54,210 nucleotides of DNA, taken from positions 1 through 54,210 of the forward strand of contig NZ_CALXRN010000189.1 in the NCBI RefSeq assembly GCF_944390595.1, written 5' to 3'. The notes beneath the pieces were generated by a model. It saw nothing but the letters and a program-made list of their open reading frames with translations, searched no databases and was not told where the DNA came from. Positions 34,618 through 44,816 of the stretch are shown here, in pieces; positions within the stretch are counted from its first letter, which is position 1; the number at the start of each line of letters is the position of its first letter. The translations under genes and the position numbers were made by a program. This DNA is from an uncultured Brachyspira sp. (GTDB lineage Bacteria > Spirochaetota > Brachyspiria > Brachyspirales > Brachyspiraceae).

Positions 34618-37290
34618 TTAATTATTAGATGTTTTTATTAAATTCTTTTTTAGATAATTATCTATAGTGTCCATTATATAGGTAACATATCTAATATTGT
34701 TTGTTCTAGGATTTATTATATTTTTGTATGAAAATATATCATCATTTTCTATACTATAAAATACTATATCTCCAAATATTATTAAATCATTATCATCTAT
34801 TGCATTATCCATACCTATTAAATTTATTTTTATACCAGTTGCTATAGATGTTTCAATAATTTTATAACCTACTATGTATGAATTATCATAATCCAATTCT
34901 ATATCAAGAGTTTGAGCTAGATTTTTAAAAGTTTTTAATTTTATCTCTTTATTTCTATATTTAATAATAATATTTTCTTTAATATCACCATCTTTAAAAC
35001 TAAACTTAACATTTTGCATCTGATTAAATGGCTGTTTTATTTTTAGATTTTTAATCAGCAATTTAGATTTTTCTATATCTTCCTTTGACATTTCTATCGG
35101 ACTTGCTAATGATAATCTATGGTTTTTATTTAATTTATATTCATTTTGATCTAGTGTGTAGAATATATTTTTGATTCTGTCATATATAAGATGATTTAAT
35201 AATTTGTTGTTTTTATCATACGCTGACCATATAAATAAATTTGATGCCATATTCATCATATAATTTTCTACAAAAATATTTTTCCAATTTTCAAAATCCC
35301 ATTTTTTCCCAGACATTAAAGCTTTATGAAGTCTGAAAATTTGAAACTTATAAGATATTTTTATATAATTTTGCATAATATAAAAATTATCAGTTATATT
35401 TGGGCCTATATCTTTACCAAATTTAGTTATACTTTTATTAGTTTTATTATCAATAATTTTTTCAATTTCTAATTTTTCATTAACATATATACTAAATGAA
35501 TGATTCTCATCTTCTAATATTTTTTTTCCGTTTTTATCTATATTGTAATTTGGGATTATTTTATCACTTAATTCATCTTCTGTTATTTTCAATTTTTTAG
35601 CTGCTAATTTAAATGCTAATTTTGAAGTATTTTTTATTTGAAAGTATTGAAAATTATTTGATATATAATCTATTATCATTAGCGAGCATATACTTCCATT
35701 AGATGATAATGTTGATATAGCATAATTGGCCAATGACATTCTTCCAGATTCACACCATTCTTTAATTTTAAATACAACTTTATCAATATTATATTCATTT
35801 TCATATATTAGATATGGTATCATTATATATTTATATGAAGTATTAGCTCCCTCAAATATCCATTTTTCATATACATTTTTTATTACTTTTAAAAATGAAT
35901 TAAAATCGAAATATGATATTATTTTATCTAAGTCTTTTATTTTTATTGGATTTTTTAATTTGGAATATTCCATGTAAATATATTTAATGACTATTATTGG
36001 AATATTCTGATTTCCATCTTTGCTCAGAACACCATATAATAAAGATTCATCTATACATATCAAATTCTTTTCGAACTTTTTATTGTAATTTTTATTAACA
36101 AAATTAACTATGCTGTTTATATCTTTAAAACCTGATTTTATTATTTTCTTATTCTTCCACCTTTTTATTATATCTTTTGCTAAATCATTATCCAAATTTT
36201 TTAAATATTCATAAGCTTCTCTTTTTTTACGGTTTATAATTTTTATAGCCGTTTTTTTTATATTTACGGATTTATTATCCAAAAGAGAACATAATACTTT
36301 GCTTGAATTAAAATTAATCTCGCTGCTGTAAAGCTGATTTAGAAACGGTATAAAGTTTTTACTATTTCTAGTTATGATATTAATAAAGTTTTTAGTTGAG
36401 AATATGTTTTCAAAATACTCCTGGTTTTCTTTTATAATAGAGTAGAAGAAATCATTAAATTCTTTATTTTTTATTTGAAGAGCAAAAGAATCATAATATG
36501 ATATAGAATCATTATATGAATAGAAAAATATATAAGATATTATAATATCAGACAATGTTATACCTAATGAACTAAAATAATCTAAACTTTCCTGATATGT
36601 TAAATTAAATCCTTCTTTTCTAGTTAGAATTAAATATATAAATGATTTATAACATTTAGTTTTTATTATTATATTTAATAATTTTTTTGCTTTTTTGGAA
36701 TACTCAGATAATAATAATATATAATATATTCTATAATTTGTTAATAACGATTTTTTTATAAAAACTATATCATTTCTATTTGGCTTTTTCTTTAATTTAT
36801 ATGGATCATATGGTTTTGAAGCACAGAAATAACCATAGGCAGATTTTTTTACTCTGAATTTTTTTATTAATTCATACCTCTTGTCATCTTCATATATTAT
36901 ATCATCATTTATTATTGTAAGACTATTAGGGGTGCCTATATGTTCTTCTATATTATATTTTGCATAGTAGGAATCGTAAATTTTATGCATTAATATATCT
37001 ATTTTTTTATCTGCTATTTTCATATTTACTTTTTGATCATTATGTTTTAATAATACAGCAGTAAGTATTAAATATATTCCGCAGTTATTACTTTTTTCTA
37101 ATTTATTATATACGATATAAAAATATTCTTTATCTGTATGGTATGTATAATTTGCTTCTCTTAAAAAATCAAGAGCATATATATCATTTTCTATTATACT
37201 ATTATTAATAGAACATATTTCTTTTTCTAAATTATATCCTTGATATTTTCTAGAAAATAAAGAACTATTAAATTTATTCATAAGATACAC
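34618..37290 (-). CDS. large DUF4132-domain protein
   Basis: 890 residues, no signal peptide, likely cytoplasmic (start may be the second Met, at 37281). The first 600 residues are helical and repeat-like, with HEAT-type segments such as SVNIKKTAIKIINRKKREAY. The C-terminal third fits DUF4132: a block around 660-750 with SYKFQIFRLHKALMSGKKWD, a Trp-rich patch (NLFIWSAYDKNN), and LSLASPIEMSKEDIEKSKLL followed by IKQPFNQM. The family, which includes E. coli MolR-like proteins, has no firm function. It is next to the Dpm1-like gene but a link is not established. Confidence 0.62.
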   Translation of the reverse strand: MYLMNKFNSSLFSRKYQGYNLEKEICSINNSIIENDIYALDFLREANYTYHTDKEYFYIVYNKLEKSNNCGIYLILTAVLLKHNDQKVNMKIADKKIDILMHKIYDSYYAKYNIEEHIGTPNSLTIINDDIIYEDDKRYELIKKFRVKKSAYGYFCASKPYDPYKLKKKPNRNDIVFIKKSLLTNYRIYYILLLSEYSKKAKKLLNIIIKTKCYKSFIYLILTRKEGFNLTYQESLDYFSSLGITLSDIIISYIFFYSYNDSISYYDSFALQIKNKEFNDFFYSIIKENQEYFENIFSTKNFINIITRNSKNFIPFLNQLYSSEINFNSSKVLCSLLDNKSVNIKKTAIKIINRKKREAYEYLKNLDNDLAKDIIKRWKNKKIIKSGFKDINSIVNFVNKNYNKKFEKNLICIDESLLYGVLSKDGNQNIPIIVIKYIYMEYSKLKNPIKIKDLDKIISYFDFNSFLKVIKNVYEKWIFEGANTSYKYIMIPYLIYENEYNIDKVVFKIKEWCESGRMSLANYAISTLSSNGSICSLMIIDYISNNFQYFQIKNTSKLAFKLAAKKLKITEDELSDKIIPNYNIDKNGKKILEDENHSFSIYVNEKLEIEKIIDNKTNKSITKFGKDIGPNITDNFYIMQNYIKISYKFQIFRLHKALMSGKKWDFENWKNIFVENYMMNMASNLFIWSAYDKNNKLLNHLIYDRIKNIFYTLDQNEYKLNKNHRLSLASPIEMSKEDIEKSKLLIKNLKIKQPFNQMQNVKFSFKDGDIKENIIIKYRNKEIKLKTFKNLAQTLDIELDYDNSYIVGYKIIETSIATGIKINLIGMDNAIDDNDLIIFGDIVFYSIENDDIFSYKNIINPRTNNIRYVTYIMDTIDNYLKKNLIKTSNN

Positions 37291-37351
37291 TCTTTAATAC
37301 TTTATAGCAAATATTATATAATGTTATTCAAAAAATAAATACTATATTTTT

Positions 37352-38380
37352 TTACAAATTTTTTATTGCTAACTGTCCGCATCCGGCAAGAATTTCTTGA
37401 CCTTGTTTGAATCTTTCCACTACTTCAACTCCATTATCTTTTAATATAGATTTGAATCTTAGTATAATATCTTTATTTGGCCTTTTCAACTCAGGGGCAT
37501 GTTCTACCGGATTCATAGGTATTACATTAACTTTAAATGGAAATTCTTTTTTTAAATTTACAATTCTATAAGCGTCATTTACAGAATCATTGATATCTTT
37601 TATTAATACCCATTCAAAAGTTATCATTCTTTTTCCATTTTTACTGTATCTTTTTAGAATAGCCATAAGATTTTCTATAGGATATCTTTTATTTATAGGC
37701 ATTATTTTATCTCTAACTTCATTCTTTAATGAATGCAATGATACAGCTAGCCTGCAGTCTAAATCTTTTTCTATAAGCTGCTTTATACCAACTACCTCTC
37801 CTGATGTTGATATTGTAATATGTCTTATTCCTAAATTAAATCCTTTAAATGAATTTATTGTTTCTATAGCTTTAAATAGATTTTTAGTATTTGCAAGAGG
37901 TTCTCCCATTCCCATAAAGACTATAGAATTTACTTTTTTAGTAACTGCTCTCATTAATAAAAACTCTGCCAATATTTCATCAGCAGTTAAATTTCTAGAT
38001 AGTCCCATATTTCCAGTGGCACAGAAAGCACATCCGTATCCGCATCCTACTTGTGATGATAGACAAAAAGTTACTCTATCATTTTTATTTAAAATAACAG
38101 ATTCTATTTTCTTTTTGTCGTATAATGATATTAATAATTTTTGTGTTCCATACTCATCTTCGGATATATTTTCTATTTTGGAATTATGTATGAAGCAATT
38201 ATCATTGAGTATAGATCTTAGATTCTTAGGTATATTGCTCATTTCTTCAAAACTTACAGCATACTTTTTATATATCCAATCGAGTATTTGAGATGCATGA
38301 AATTTTGGAAAACCATTATCTTCACAGAATTTAGATAATTCATCTTCTGAGATATTCATTATTGATATTTTTTTAGACAT
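37352..38380 (-). CDS. rlmN: 23S rRNA (adenine2503-C2)-methyltransferase RlmN
   Basis: Radical-SAM methylase acting on A2503 of 23S rRNA and A37 of some tRNAs. 342 residues. The [4Fe-4S] motif CxxxCxxC is Cys113-Cys117-Cys120 in GCGYGCAFCATG; the methyl-carrying Cys is Cys334 in LAGCGQL. Other landmarks: NRVTF-type segment before the cluster, GMGEPLAN, and ITISTSGEVVGI. Its Cfr paralogues confer antibiotic resistance, but the sequence fits housekeeping RlmN. Confidence 0.93.
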   Translation of the reverse strand: MSKKISIMNISEDELSKFCEDNGFPKFHASQILDWIYKKYAVSFEEMSNIPKNLRSILNDNCFIHNSKIENISEDEYGTQKLLISLYDKKKIESVILNKNDRVTFCLSSQVGCGYGCAFCATGNMGLSRNLTADEILAEFLLMRAVTKKVNSIVFMGMGEPLANTKNLFKAIETINSFKGFNLGIRHITISTSGEVVGIKQLIEKDLDCRLAVSLHSLKNEVRDKIMPINKRYPIENLMAILKRYSKNGKRMITFEWVLIKDINDSVNDAYRIVNLKKEFPFKVNVIPMNPVEHAPELKRPNKDIILRFKSILKDNGVEVVERFKQGQEILAGCGQLAIKNL

Positions 38381-38427
38381 AATTTTTACTTTAATAACTT
38401 ATAACCTATAAGTTAAAATTAAACTCC

Positions 38428-38661
38428 TCAGCAGCTTTTAGTAGGAGTTTGATTATCTCCATTTGAAGAAGCACTATTTTTTCCTTTATAATCATTTACA
38501 TAAAAGCCTTTGCCTTTGAATATGATTCCGCTATTAAGAGATATCATTCTTTTAGCTTCTGCACCGCATTCTGGACAATTTGCTTTAGCCTCTGCTGACA
38601 TTGATTGAAATTCCTCAAATTCATTACCGCATTTTTCACATTTATATTCATAAGTTGGCAT
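38428..38661 (-). CDS. FmdB-family zinc-ribbon protein
   Basis: 77 residues. An N-terminal zinc ribbon, MPTYEYKCEKCGNEFEEFQS, provides two cysteines and CPECG (31-35) the other two. The rest is low-complexity Ser/Asn/Gln-rich and ends in Lys-Ser-Cys. The family is widespread; the name comes from a regulator of amide genes but most members are of unknown role. It lies 47 nt upstream of rlmN on the same strand, so they may be co-transcribed. Confidence 0.85.
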   Translation of the reverse strand: MPTYEYKCEKCGNEFEEFQSMSAEAKANCPECGAEAKRMISLNSGIIFKGKGFYVNDYKGKNSASSNGDNQTPTKSC

Positions 38662-38696
38662 AATATTTCCTTTTTAAAAACAAATTTATTTTATTA

Positions 38697-38724
38697 AATA
38701 TATATTTAAATGTAAATCTGTCAA
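38697..38724 (-). promoter_or_regulatory. putative promoter for the FmdB-rlmN pair
   Basis: Minus-strand TTGACA (38719-38724) and TATATT (38697-38702) with a 16-nt spacer, about 30 nt before the FmdB start codon. Confidence 0.5.
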
Positions 38725-38736
38725 GTATTTTATTTA

Positions 38737-40566
38737 TTAATCTAAGGAGAAATATTCTAAATCCTTAACCATATTTTCAGTTTTCTCAGATACATTTTTA
38801 CTCAACTCTGCACTTTCCTGAGCCATAAAAGAATTTTCCTGAGTAATATCATTTAATTGATCAACAGCAATTTTTATCTGAGCTATATTCTCATCTTCCT
38901 GCATTATTGCATTTGTTATATTAGCCAATTCTTCAGATACTTCAACAACAAAAGTTTCTATATCTCCTAATAATTTTGCTGATAATGCAACGGCTTCATT
39001 ACCTATATTAATTTTTTCTATAGTGTCAGATGTTATATTTGTTATTTCGCTTGCAGCATCGTTTACTGTTTGTGCTAATGATCTTATCTCTGATGCAACA
39101 ACAGCAAAACCTCTTCCTTGTTCTCCGGCACGTGCGGCTTCAACAGCAGCGTTAAGTGCAAGTATATTAGTTTGAAATGCTATGGATTGTATCATTTTTG
39201 TGATTTCAGATATTTTTTTACTAGATTCTGAAATTTCCTGCATATCCCTTAATGTTTTGCTTGATACTTCAACACTGCTTTTAGTGGCATCAGCTGCTTT
39301 TGAACTAACATCTTTAGCATTTGATACATTTATTGAAGTTTCTTTTAATGATGATGACAATGCTTCTATAGAACTTGCTAATTCTTCTAATGAAGCTGCC
39401 TGAGATGCAGTTCTGTCTGATAAGTTTGAGCTTCCGTTTGATATTGTAACAGCATCATTATTGATAACATTAATTTCAGATTTTATATTATATATTACTT
39501 CTGATATATTAACCTGCATTCTATTTATTGAATTTACAACTTTTCCCATTTCGTCTTTTTTATTGACATATTTTTCATTAAACTGAATGTGGAAATTTCC
39601 GTCAGACATTTTACTAATATTATCTGAAACTATATTTAAACTGTTTGAAATAGGTTTAGCTATTAAAAGCACAAGTATAGTTTCTAACAAAATCAAAAGT
39701 AAAATAACAACTAATGACATTAACCTGAATGACATTATAGATTTGTTTAATTGAGAAGTATCTCCGTAAACAGTACATATCCAAGTAACGTATGGTATAT
39801 GCGTACTCATTATCCAATCTTTTTTACCTAAATTATAAAAAACATTATTATTCAATAAATCATTCATGTGATTTGCAAATAAAGGATTGGAAACCAAAGT
39901 ATTGTTTTCACTTAATAAATATTGAGGGTCTTTATGGTTTAGATATACTCCTTTATCAGTAACTACATTCATTGTTATACCAGATTTTGAAGAGTATTTA
40001 TCTGCTATAACATCCAAATTTTTTAATGATATATCCATTCCAATAATACCTTTTAAAGCATTATTGGTATAAACTGCCTTAGCGAAAGTAACCACAACTT
40101 CTCCAGTAGTAGCTGCAATATAAGGTGCACAAATATAAAAATTAGTTGTTTTCAAAGCTCCTTGATACCATTCTCTAGTGGTTTGGTCATAATCGGGAGG
40201 AAGACTAGATTCTAAAAGGTTAATAAAAGATCCTCCGTCTTTATATGGTATATCATTTGCAAAATATAGATCTACCATACCTTTATCTTTTAAAATTTCT
40301 CCAAATGCATTTAACATATCTTCTTTTGATATAGGACTAGTATTGTATGATCTTATAATTTCTATTTTAGAATCAAAGTATAAAAGCCAATTGTATATAT
40401 CTGTTCTAATATTGTTTATTAAATTCATTTTTTCATTGATAAACACTTTTTTATATACAGGTTCATATATAACAATCAATCCTATATATACTACCAATAA
40501 AAACGCTGAAAATGGAAATAAAAATTTAAATACTAGATTGTTCATATGTTTGAATATGGCTTTCAT
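38737..40566 (-). CDS. methyl-accepting chemotaxis protein with dCache-type sensor
   Basis: Membrane chemoreceptor controlling flagellar switching through CheA-CheW. 609 residues: membrane helix 1 (about 12-34), an extracytoplasmic double-Cache sensor (REWYQGAL at 131-138, [14 protein letters not shown] around 152-165, Asp178), membrane helix 2 (282-303), a HAMP linker (about 304-355), and a signalling coiled coil whose tip is [20 protein letters not shown]. dCache domains with this pattern often bind amino acids or other small ligands. No CheR-tethering pentapeptide at the end. A monocistronic gene. Confidence 0.93.
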   Translation of the reverse strand: MKAIFKHMNNLVFKFLFPFSAFLLVVYIGLIVIYEPVYKKVFINEKMNLINNIRTDIYNWLLYFDSKIEIIRSYNTSPISKEDMLNAFGEILKDKGMVDLYFANDIPYKDGGSFINLLESSLPPDYDQTTREWYQGALKTTNFYICAPYIAATTGEVVVTFAKAVYTNNALKGIIGMDISLKNLDVIADKYSSKSGITMNVVTDKGVYLNHKDPQYLLSENNTLVSNPLFANHMNDLLNNNVFYNLGKKDWIMSTHIPYVTWICTVYGDTSQLNKSIMSFRLMSLVVILLLILLETILVLLIAKPISNSLNIVSDNISKMSDGNFHIQFNEKYVNKKDEMGKVVNSINRMQVNISEVIYNIKSEINVINNDAVTISNGSSNLSDRTASQAASLEELASSIEALSSSLKETSINVSNAKDVSSKAADATKSSVEVSSKTLRDMQEISESSKKISEITKMIQSIAFQTNILALNAAVEAARAGEQGRGFAVVASEIRSLAQTVNDAASEITNITSDTIEKINIGNEAVALSAKLLGDIETFVVEVSEELANITNAIMQEDENIAQIKIAVDQLNDITQENSFMAQESAELSKNVSEKTENMVKDLEYFSLD

Positions 40567-40627
40567 GATGACCTCAATGTACGATTTATATAATAATTAT
40601 ATATTATATATGGAATAAGTCAAATTA

Positions 40628-42358
40628 TTAACTCTTATTATACTTATAATGTACCAAATTTAATAAATTTGTATTATAATCTTTAGTTGTTATAGCTTTA
40701 TTCTGATATATTATATTTTTATATTTATCATTAGAATTTAAATTTTTATTTCTAAATCCTCCGTCCATTTTTAATGCATGTATAATATCTCCTATAGTTA
40801 TTGATTCCGGCTGACATCCTAATGAATATGATATGTTTGAACCATTAACCACTTTTATAACATACATAGATTTTTCCAAAGGTTCTGAGATTTCATTTAT
40901 TATAGTAGGGGCAGTTTTTAATTCTTTGGCTAATTCATACATTGTTATTGCTTTTTTTCTATTTATAAATCTGTAAGCTATTATGTGCATAAATTCTAAT
41001 GCTATAACTTCTTTTTCAGCAAAAGATAATCTTATACTGTTTTTATCTACACCATAAGATCTGCAATACTGTATTGAATATGTAAGTTCCGCCCCAAATA
41101 ATATAATTATCCATACTATATATAATAGCAATAATAATACTGGTATTTGGGCAAATGAACTTGCTGATGATAATTCGGCAGGCGCTATGCTAGTTAACAT
41201 ATTATCCTCACTGCTTATTACTACCACATCATTTATTTTGAAGCTGTATTTTAATAGTTGTTCCTCTATATTTGGTGAGAAGTTGCTAAAATTAAGAATA
41301 TTAGTTGAAACAGCCTCTTTTTCATATCTAGCTGCCGCTAAACCAGTACCTATATTTTCTTTTATAATATAATTTACTCTTTCTAATTTAATATTAGATA
41401 CATTTTTTAAATTTATTTCTCTATTATTGTTAATAGCATTATTAATAATACTTATATTTTCATTAGTTAAATATTCATTGGTTTCTATACTGTCAATTTC
41501 TGCATTACTATTATAACTGTTTATTTCTTTGACAATATATTCTATTTTGTATTTATCACTATCAAATATCTGTTTATAATTTTTTACATTTATATTTAGC
41601 CTAAAATATACACTGAATAAAGATATTATAGTTACAGCTACTAAAACGGATGATATGGCGGCATTAGACCAATTTACTTTTGTTTGAGGAACTAATACAT
41701 AGGAAAATAAAATTAATATAGACATTGCTATTATAGGTGTTACCCATGATAATAGTATGCGTATTAGGGTAGGGAGATTATGCAAACTTATAGATGTATA
41801 GGTTATTAAAGTGAAAGATATACCTATTAATATAGGTATTAAAAATAATAATGCTATATAGTTTGCAGCCACCCTAGGTATAGATGTTTTTATTTTTACA
41901 CGCCATATTTTTATTAGACAATTTTGTATATTATGCAGTATTAATGCTGTACTTATTATAGTAGATATTACTCCTATAATTCCAAAGCTGGCTAAATCTG
42001 TATTATCTGCAATATTAAGTATCTGCCTAACCATTGGTTCATAAAAAGGAGCATTTTTTTCCATCCATTCAAATATAACTACAAATATATTCTGGTATAT
42101 ATTAAATATTCTCAATATGAAAAGCCCTACTATTAATGCAGGTATAAAAGACAATGTAACAAGATATGTTAAAGATGCTGCTCTTATGGTACAGTCATCT
42201 TTAAAAAAATCTGTTACAGCAAATACTATAATTCTATATGTATCTATAAAGAATCTTTGTACAGGTTTGAATGCATTTTGATCTAGGTTATATATGTCTT
42301 CTGTGAAGAATACCTTTAATTTATTAAAAAATTTTTTAACTTTTTGGATTTTAGTCAT
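40628..42358 (-). CDS. YihY/BrkB-family membrane protein with an inserted loop
   Basis: 576 residues of the UPF0761/BrkB family (once annotated ribonuclease BN, which is wrong for this family). N-terminal signature CTIRAASLTYLVTLSFIPAL (about 56-75) and five or six membrane helices follow. Between the last helices, about residues 250-390, is an insert of roughly 140 residues rich in Asn and Ile that ordinary members lack. The last helix (VLLLLLYIVWIIILFGAELTY) is typical. The C-terminal 120 residues look like a winged-helix domain (YELAKELKTAPTIINEISEP). Function unknown, perhaps envelope transport or regulation. Confidence 0.8.
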   Translation of the reverse strand: MTKIQKVKKFFNKLKVFFTEDIYNLDQNAFKPVQRFFIDTYRIIVFAVTDFFKDDCTIRAASLTYLVTLSFIPALIVGLFILRIFNIYQNIFVVIFEWMEKNAPFYEPMVRQILNIADNTDLASFGIIGVISTIISTALILHNIQNCLIKIWRVKIKTSIPRVAANYIALLFLIPILIGISFTLITYTSISLHNLPTLIRILLSWVTPIIAMSILILFSYVLVPQTKVNWSNAAISSVLVAVTIISLFSVYFRLNINVKNYKQIFDSDKYKIEYIVKEINSYNSNAEIDSIETNEYLTNENISIINNAINNNREINLKNVSNIKLERVNYIIKENIGTGLAAARYEKEAVSTNILNFSNFSPNIEEQLLKYSFKINDVVVISSEDNMLTSIAPAELSSASSFAQIPVLLLLLYIVWIIILFGAELTYSIQYCRSYGVDKNSIRLSFAEKEVIALEFMHIIAYRFINRKKAITMYELAKELKTAPTIINEISEPLEKSMYVIKVVNGSNISYSLGCQPESITIGDIIHALKMDGGFRNKNLNSNDKYKNIIYQNKAITTKDYNTNLLNLVHYKYNKS

Positions 42359-42368
42359 AAAACACTTC

Positions 42369-42397
42369 TTGCAAAAAAAAATTATATAATGTATAAT
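42369..42397 (+). promoter_or_regulatory. putative promoter for tRNA-Leu
   Basis: TTGCAA (42369-42374) and TATAAT (42392-42397) with a 17-nt spacer. Transcription would start a few bases before the tRNA 5' end. Confidence 0.55.
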
Positions 42398-42409
42398 ATA
42401 TAGACAAAA

Positions 42410-42490
42410 GCGAGGGTGGCGAAATTGGCAGACGCACTAGACTTAGGATCTAGCGCCCTAGGCATGAGGGTTCGACTCCCTCCTCTCGCA
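42410..42490 (+). tRNA. tRNA-Leu (anticodon TAG)
   Basis: Cloverleaf of 81 nt with a long variable arm, as in class II tRNAs. Acceptor stem GCGAGGG pairs with CTCTCGC (one G-T), discriminator A at 42490, no encoded CCA. The anticodon stem CTAGA/TCTAG encloses the loop CTTAGGA, so the anticodon is TAG, reading CUA and probably other CUN leucine codons. The T arm is GAGGG-TTCGACT-CCCTC. Divergent from the BrkB gene. Confidence 0.96.
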
Positions 42491-42496
42491 AATATA

Positions 42497-42769
42497 TTAT
42501 TCTTTTTTATCATCTTTATCTATTTTATTATCTTCTATTTCTACGGAAAATTTACATTTATTACACACTTTTTTGTACCCTGTTGATGTTTTTATAATTC
42601 TCATAGAATTTCTGCAGTTACAGAACGGACAATCTTCATGATTTCTAAATACTACCATTGATATTAAATCTACAACTTTACTTATTCCGGAAACGAAGAA
42701 TAATATTCCAAACATTAATATAAATATAATAATAATTATTATAAAAAATATAAGAACTAATAAATCCAC
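42497..42769 (-). CDS. small membrane protein with zinc ribbon
   Basis: 90 residues. One long hydrophobic N-terminal helix (about 3-33, very Ile-rich), a short linker, then a treble-clef/ribbon with cysteines in CPFCNC and CNKC, and an acidic Lys/Asp tail. Not recognised as a named family. The 3' end is only 6 nt from the tRNA gene on the opposite strand, so there is little room for a terminator. Confidence 0.6.
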   Translation of the reverse strand: MDLLVLIFFIIIIIIFILMFGILFFVSGISKVVDLISMVVFRNHEDCPFCNCRNSMRIIKTSTGYKKVCNKCKFSVEIEDNKIDKDDKKE

Positions 42770-42809
42770 TTTTTAATAAATCCAAATAAAAGATATTTAA
42801 CATTATATA

Positions 42810-43181
42810 TTAAATATATGATTTTTTAAAGAAATCTGAATATATTTTTATCATATTTGTATTAATATATTTTATTGGGAAAGCTGACCAACTGTCTAAT
42901 TTATTATTCCATAGTCTGTAATAATAGTTTTGACCTTCTTTTTTCCATTCATAGGTTAATATTTCATTACTTGCCGAACTATTGTAATTATAATTATTAC
43001 TGTATTCTATCTTATTATTATTGAAAAAAGTATATCGCTCATATTCATTATTATCATTTTTAAATATCCATGTACCTACAAATCTTGTATCTACAGTAGG
43101 TTTTTCTACGCTTATATTTTCTTTTTTTTGGCATGAAGTGATAGTAAAAAGCAATATTATAATTAGATATAGTTTGTACAT
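42810..43181 (-). CDS. small lipoprotein
   Basis: 123 residues. The start is ATG 43181 because GAGG lies 8 nt before it; an in-frame ATG at 43193 overlaps that site. The signal MYKLYLIIILLFTITSC has a lipobox with Cys17. The mature part is Asn/Tyr-rich, with FVGTWIFKNDNNEYERYTFF resembling the GTW motif of lipocalin-like/DUF4488-type lipoproteins. Function unknown. Confidence 0.65.
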   Translation of the reverse strand: MYKLYLIIILLFTITSCQKKENISVEKPTVDTRFVGTWIFKNDNNEYERYTFFNNNKIEYSNNYNYNSSASNEILTYEWKKEGQNYYYRLWNNKLDSWSAFPIKYINTNMIKIYSDFFKKSYI

Positions 43182-43318
43182 ATTATACCTCAAAATATAT
43201 TTATTTATAATATCGTAATAAAAATTATAAAATAAAAATTTCTATTGATGATTATTTTTTATTATTATATATAATACATTTATTTGTATATTCTAATTGT
43301 ATTCTAAAAGAGGGCAGT

Positions 43319-44572
43319 ATGTTAAACGATGATATCAAGAAATTTCAAATAGATAGTTTTTTTAAATATGTTTCAATACCAAGTCAAAGCATAGCAGGAG
43401 CAAAAACACTTCCAAGTTCTGAGGGGCAAATGAAGCTTGCTAAAGTTCTTGCTGAAGATTTAAAATCTTTTGGATTAAATGATGTAATTGTAAATGAAAA
43501 TGCAATAGTTACAGCACTTCTTCCTAAAAATAAAGATAATACATATTCTATTGGTTTTGTATCACACCTTGACACTGTAGATATAGGACTTACAGGAGAT
43601 GTTTTTCCTCAAATACTTAAATTCAAAGGTGAAGATTTATGTTTGAATAAAGAAAAAAATATAATATTTAAAGTATCAGATCATCCTGAAATTAATAATT
43701 ATATGAATAATGATATTATATTTTCTGACGGCACAAGCGTATTAGGTGCGGATAATAAGGCGGCAATAGCTACTATTATGTCAACTTTAAAATATATAAT
43801 AGATAATAATATTGAGCATGGTGATATATACATAGCTTTTGTACCGGATGAAGAAATAGGACTGCTTGGTTCTAAAGCATTAGATTTGACTGTATTTAAA
43901 CCAGATTTTGCCTATACAATAGATTCATGCGAAATAGGCGAGGTGGTATATGAAACATTTAATGCAGGGAGTGCTTCCATAGATATAGAGGGTGTAACAG
44001 CTCATCCTATGAGTGCTAAGGGAGTATTAGTTAATCCTATACTCATAGCAATAGATATGGCTAATGAATTCGACAGAAAAGAAACTCCTGAAAATACTGA
44101 GAAAAAAGAAGGATATATATGGGTTCAAGGTATTGGAGGAAATCAAAGAAATGCATATTTAAAACTAAATATAAGAGATCATAATAAAAAACTCTATGAA
44201 GAGAAAAAGCATAAAATAATAGAAGTTGTTGAGAAGTACAAAAGATTGGAGCCTAGAGCAAAGATAGAATTAACTATTGAAGATGTTTACGGAAATATTG
44301 CAGATTCTATAAAAGATGACAGATTTGCCATAGATGTTATATACGAGGCTATGAGGAATCTTAATATAGAACCGAAAACTATATCTATGAGAGGCGGTAC
44401 AGACGGTTCTGCTTTATCAGTAAAAGGGCTTTTAACTCCTAATTATTTTACATGGGCTCATAATTTCCATTCTATATATGAGTTTTTGCCTATACCTTCA
44501 TTTCATAAGAGTTTGGAAATTACACTTGAAATAATAAGAATTGTATCAAACAGCAATATAAAACAAAATTAA
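43319..44572 (+). CDS. pepT: peptidase T (tripeptidase)
   Basis: Cytoplasmic di-zinc aminotripeptidase (M20 family) that removes the N-terminal residue from tripeptides. 417 residues. Metal and catalytic residues: HLD with His83 and Asp85, ADNKAA with Asp145, PDEEIG with Glu178-Glu179, DSCEIGE near 203, and a late His in WAHNFHSIYE. The dimerisation lid domain is in the middle. An AGAGGG ribosome-binding site precedes the start. Single-gene unit. Confidence 0.93.
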   Translation: MLNDDIKKFQIDSFFKYVSIPSQSIAGAKTLPSSEGQMKLAKVLAEDLKSFGLNDVIVNENAIVTALLPKNKDNTYSIGFVSHLDTVDIGLTGDVFPQILKFKGEDLCLNKEKNIIFKVSDHPEINNYMNNDIIFSDGTSVLGADNKAAIATIMSTLKYIIDNNIEHGDIYIAFVPDEEIGLLGSKALDLTVFKPDFAYTIDSCEIGEVVYETFNAGSASIDIEGVTAHPMSAKGVLVNPILIAIDMANEFDRKETPENTEKKEGYIWVQGIGGNQRNAYLKLNIRDHNKKLYEEKKHKIIEVVEKYKRLEPRAKIELTIEDVYGNIADSIKDDRFAIDVIYEAMRNLNIEPKTISMRGGTDGSALSVKGLLTPNYFTWAHNFHSIYEFLPIPSFHKSLEITLEIIRIVSNSNIKQN

Positions 44573-44606
44573 TACTTTTTATTATATACAGCAAAAATTA
44601 TAAAAT

Positions 44607-44636
44607 TTGACAAATAATGTTATTTTTTATTATAAT
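44607..44636 (+). promoter_or_regulatory. promoter-like TTGACA-TATAAT next to the Rpn fragment
   Basis: Consensus TTGACA (44607-44612) and TATAAT (44631-44636), spacer 18 nt. The predicted start of transcription falls at or near the ATG at 44643, so the message would have almost no leader. Confidence 0.55.
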
Positions 44637-44642
44637 GTTTAC

Positions 44643-44816
44643 ATGGATAACGGTTTTAAAAATATAAAATATTTTAATACATTAAATGACTATTTTGTTA
44701 TATACCTTTTTTCTGATAAAGGAAGTGAAGCAATATTACTTGGTTTTATCAATTCAATAATGCTTGACTCTGGAATGAAGACTTTTAGGTTTGTTGAGAT
44801 TTATTTTATATCATAA
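44643..44816 (+). pseudogene. truncated Rpn-family (PD-(D/E)XK nuclease-type) gene
   Basis: 57 codons from ATG 44643, a stub of the Rpn family (recombination-promoting nucleases once called transposases), which is multi-copy in Brachyspira. The stub has LNDYFVIYLFSDKGSEAILL, FINSIMLDSGMKTFRFVEI and then stops. Full-length members are near 280 residues and hold the nuclease motif (VDVKC and EIQ) just after this point, so no active site is left. The following 320 nt keep no recognisable continuation in any frame. Likely a decayed mobile or defence-type gene. Confidence 0.62.

Noticed and set aside
37590-38291. 233-codon plus-strand frame opposite rlmN
   Set aside because: Long only because it is the complement of a conserved gene; no start signal and no recognisable domain.
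38396-38414. 8-bp hairpin AACTTATA-ACC-TATAAGTT between the FmdB gene and rlmN
   Set aside because: All A/T stem without a following T-run on the minus strand, so neither a convincing terminator nor an operator.
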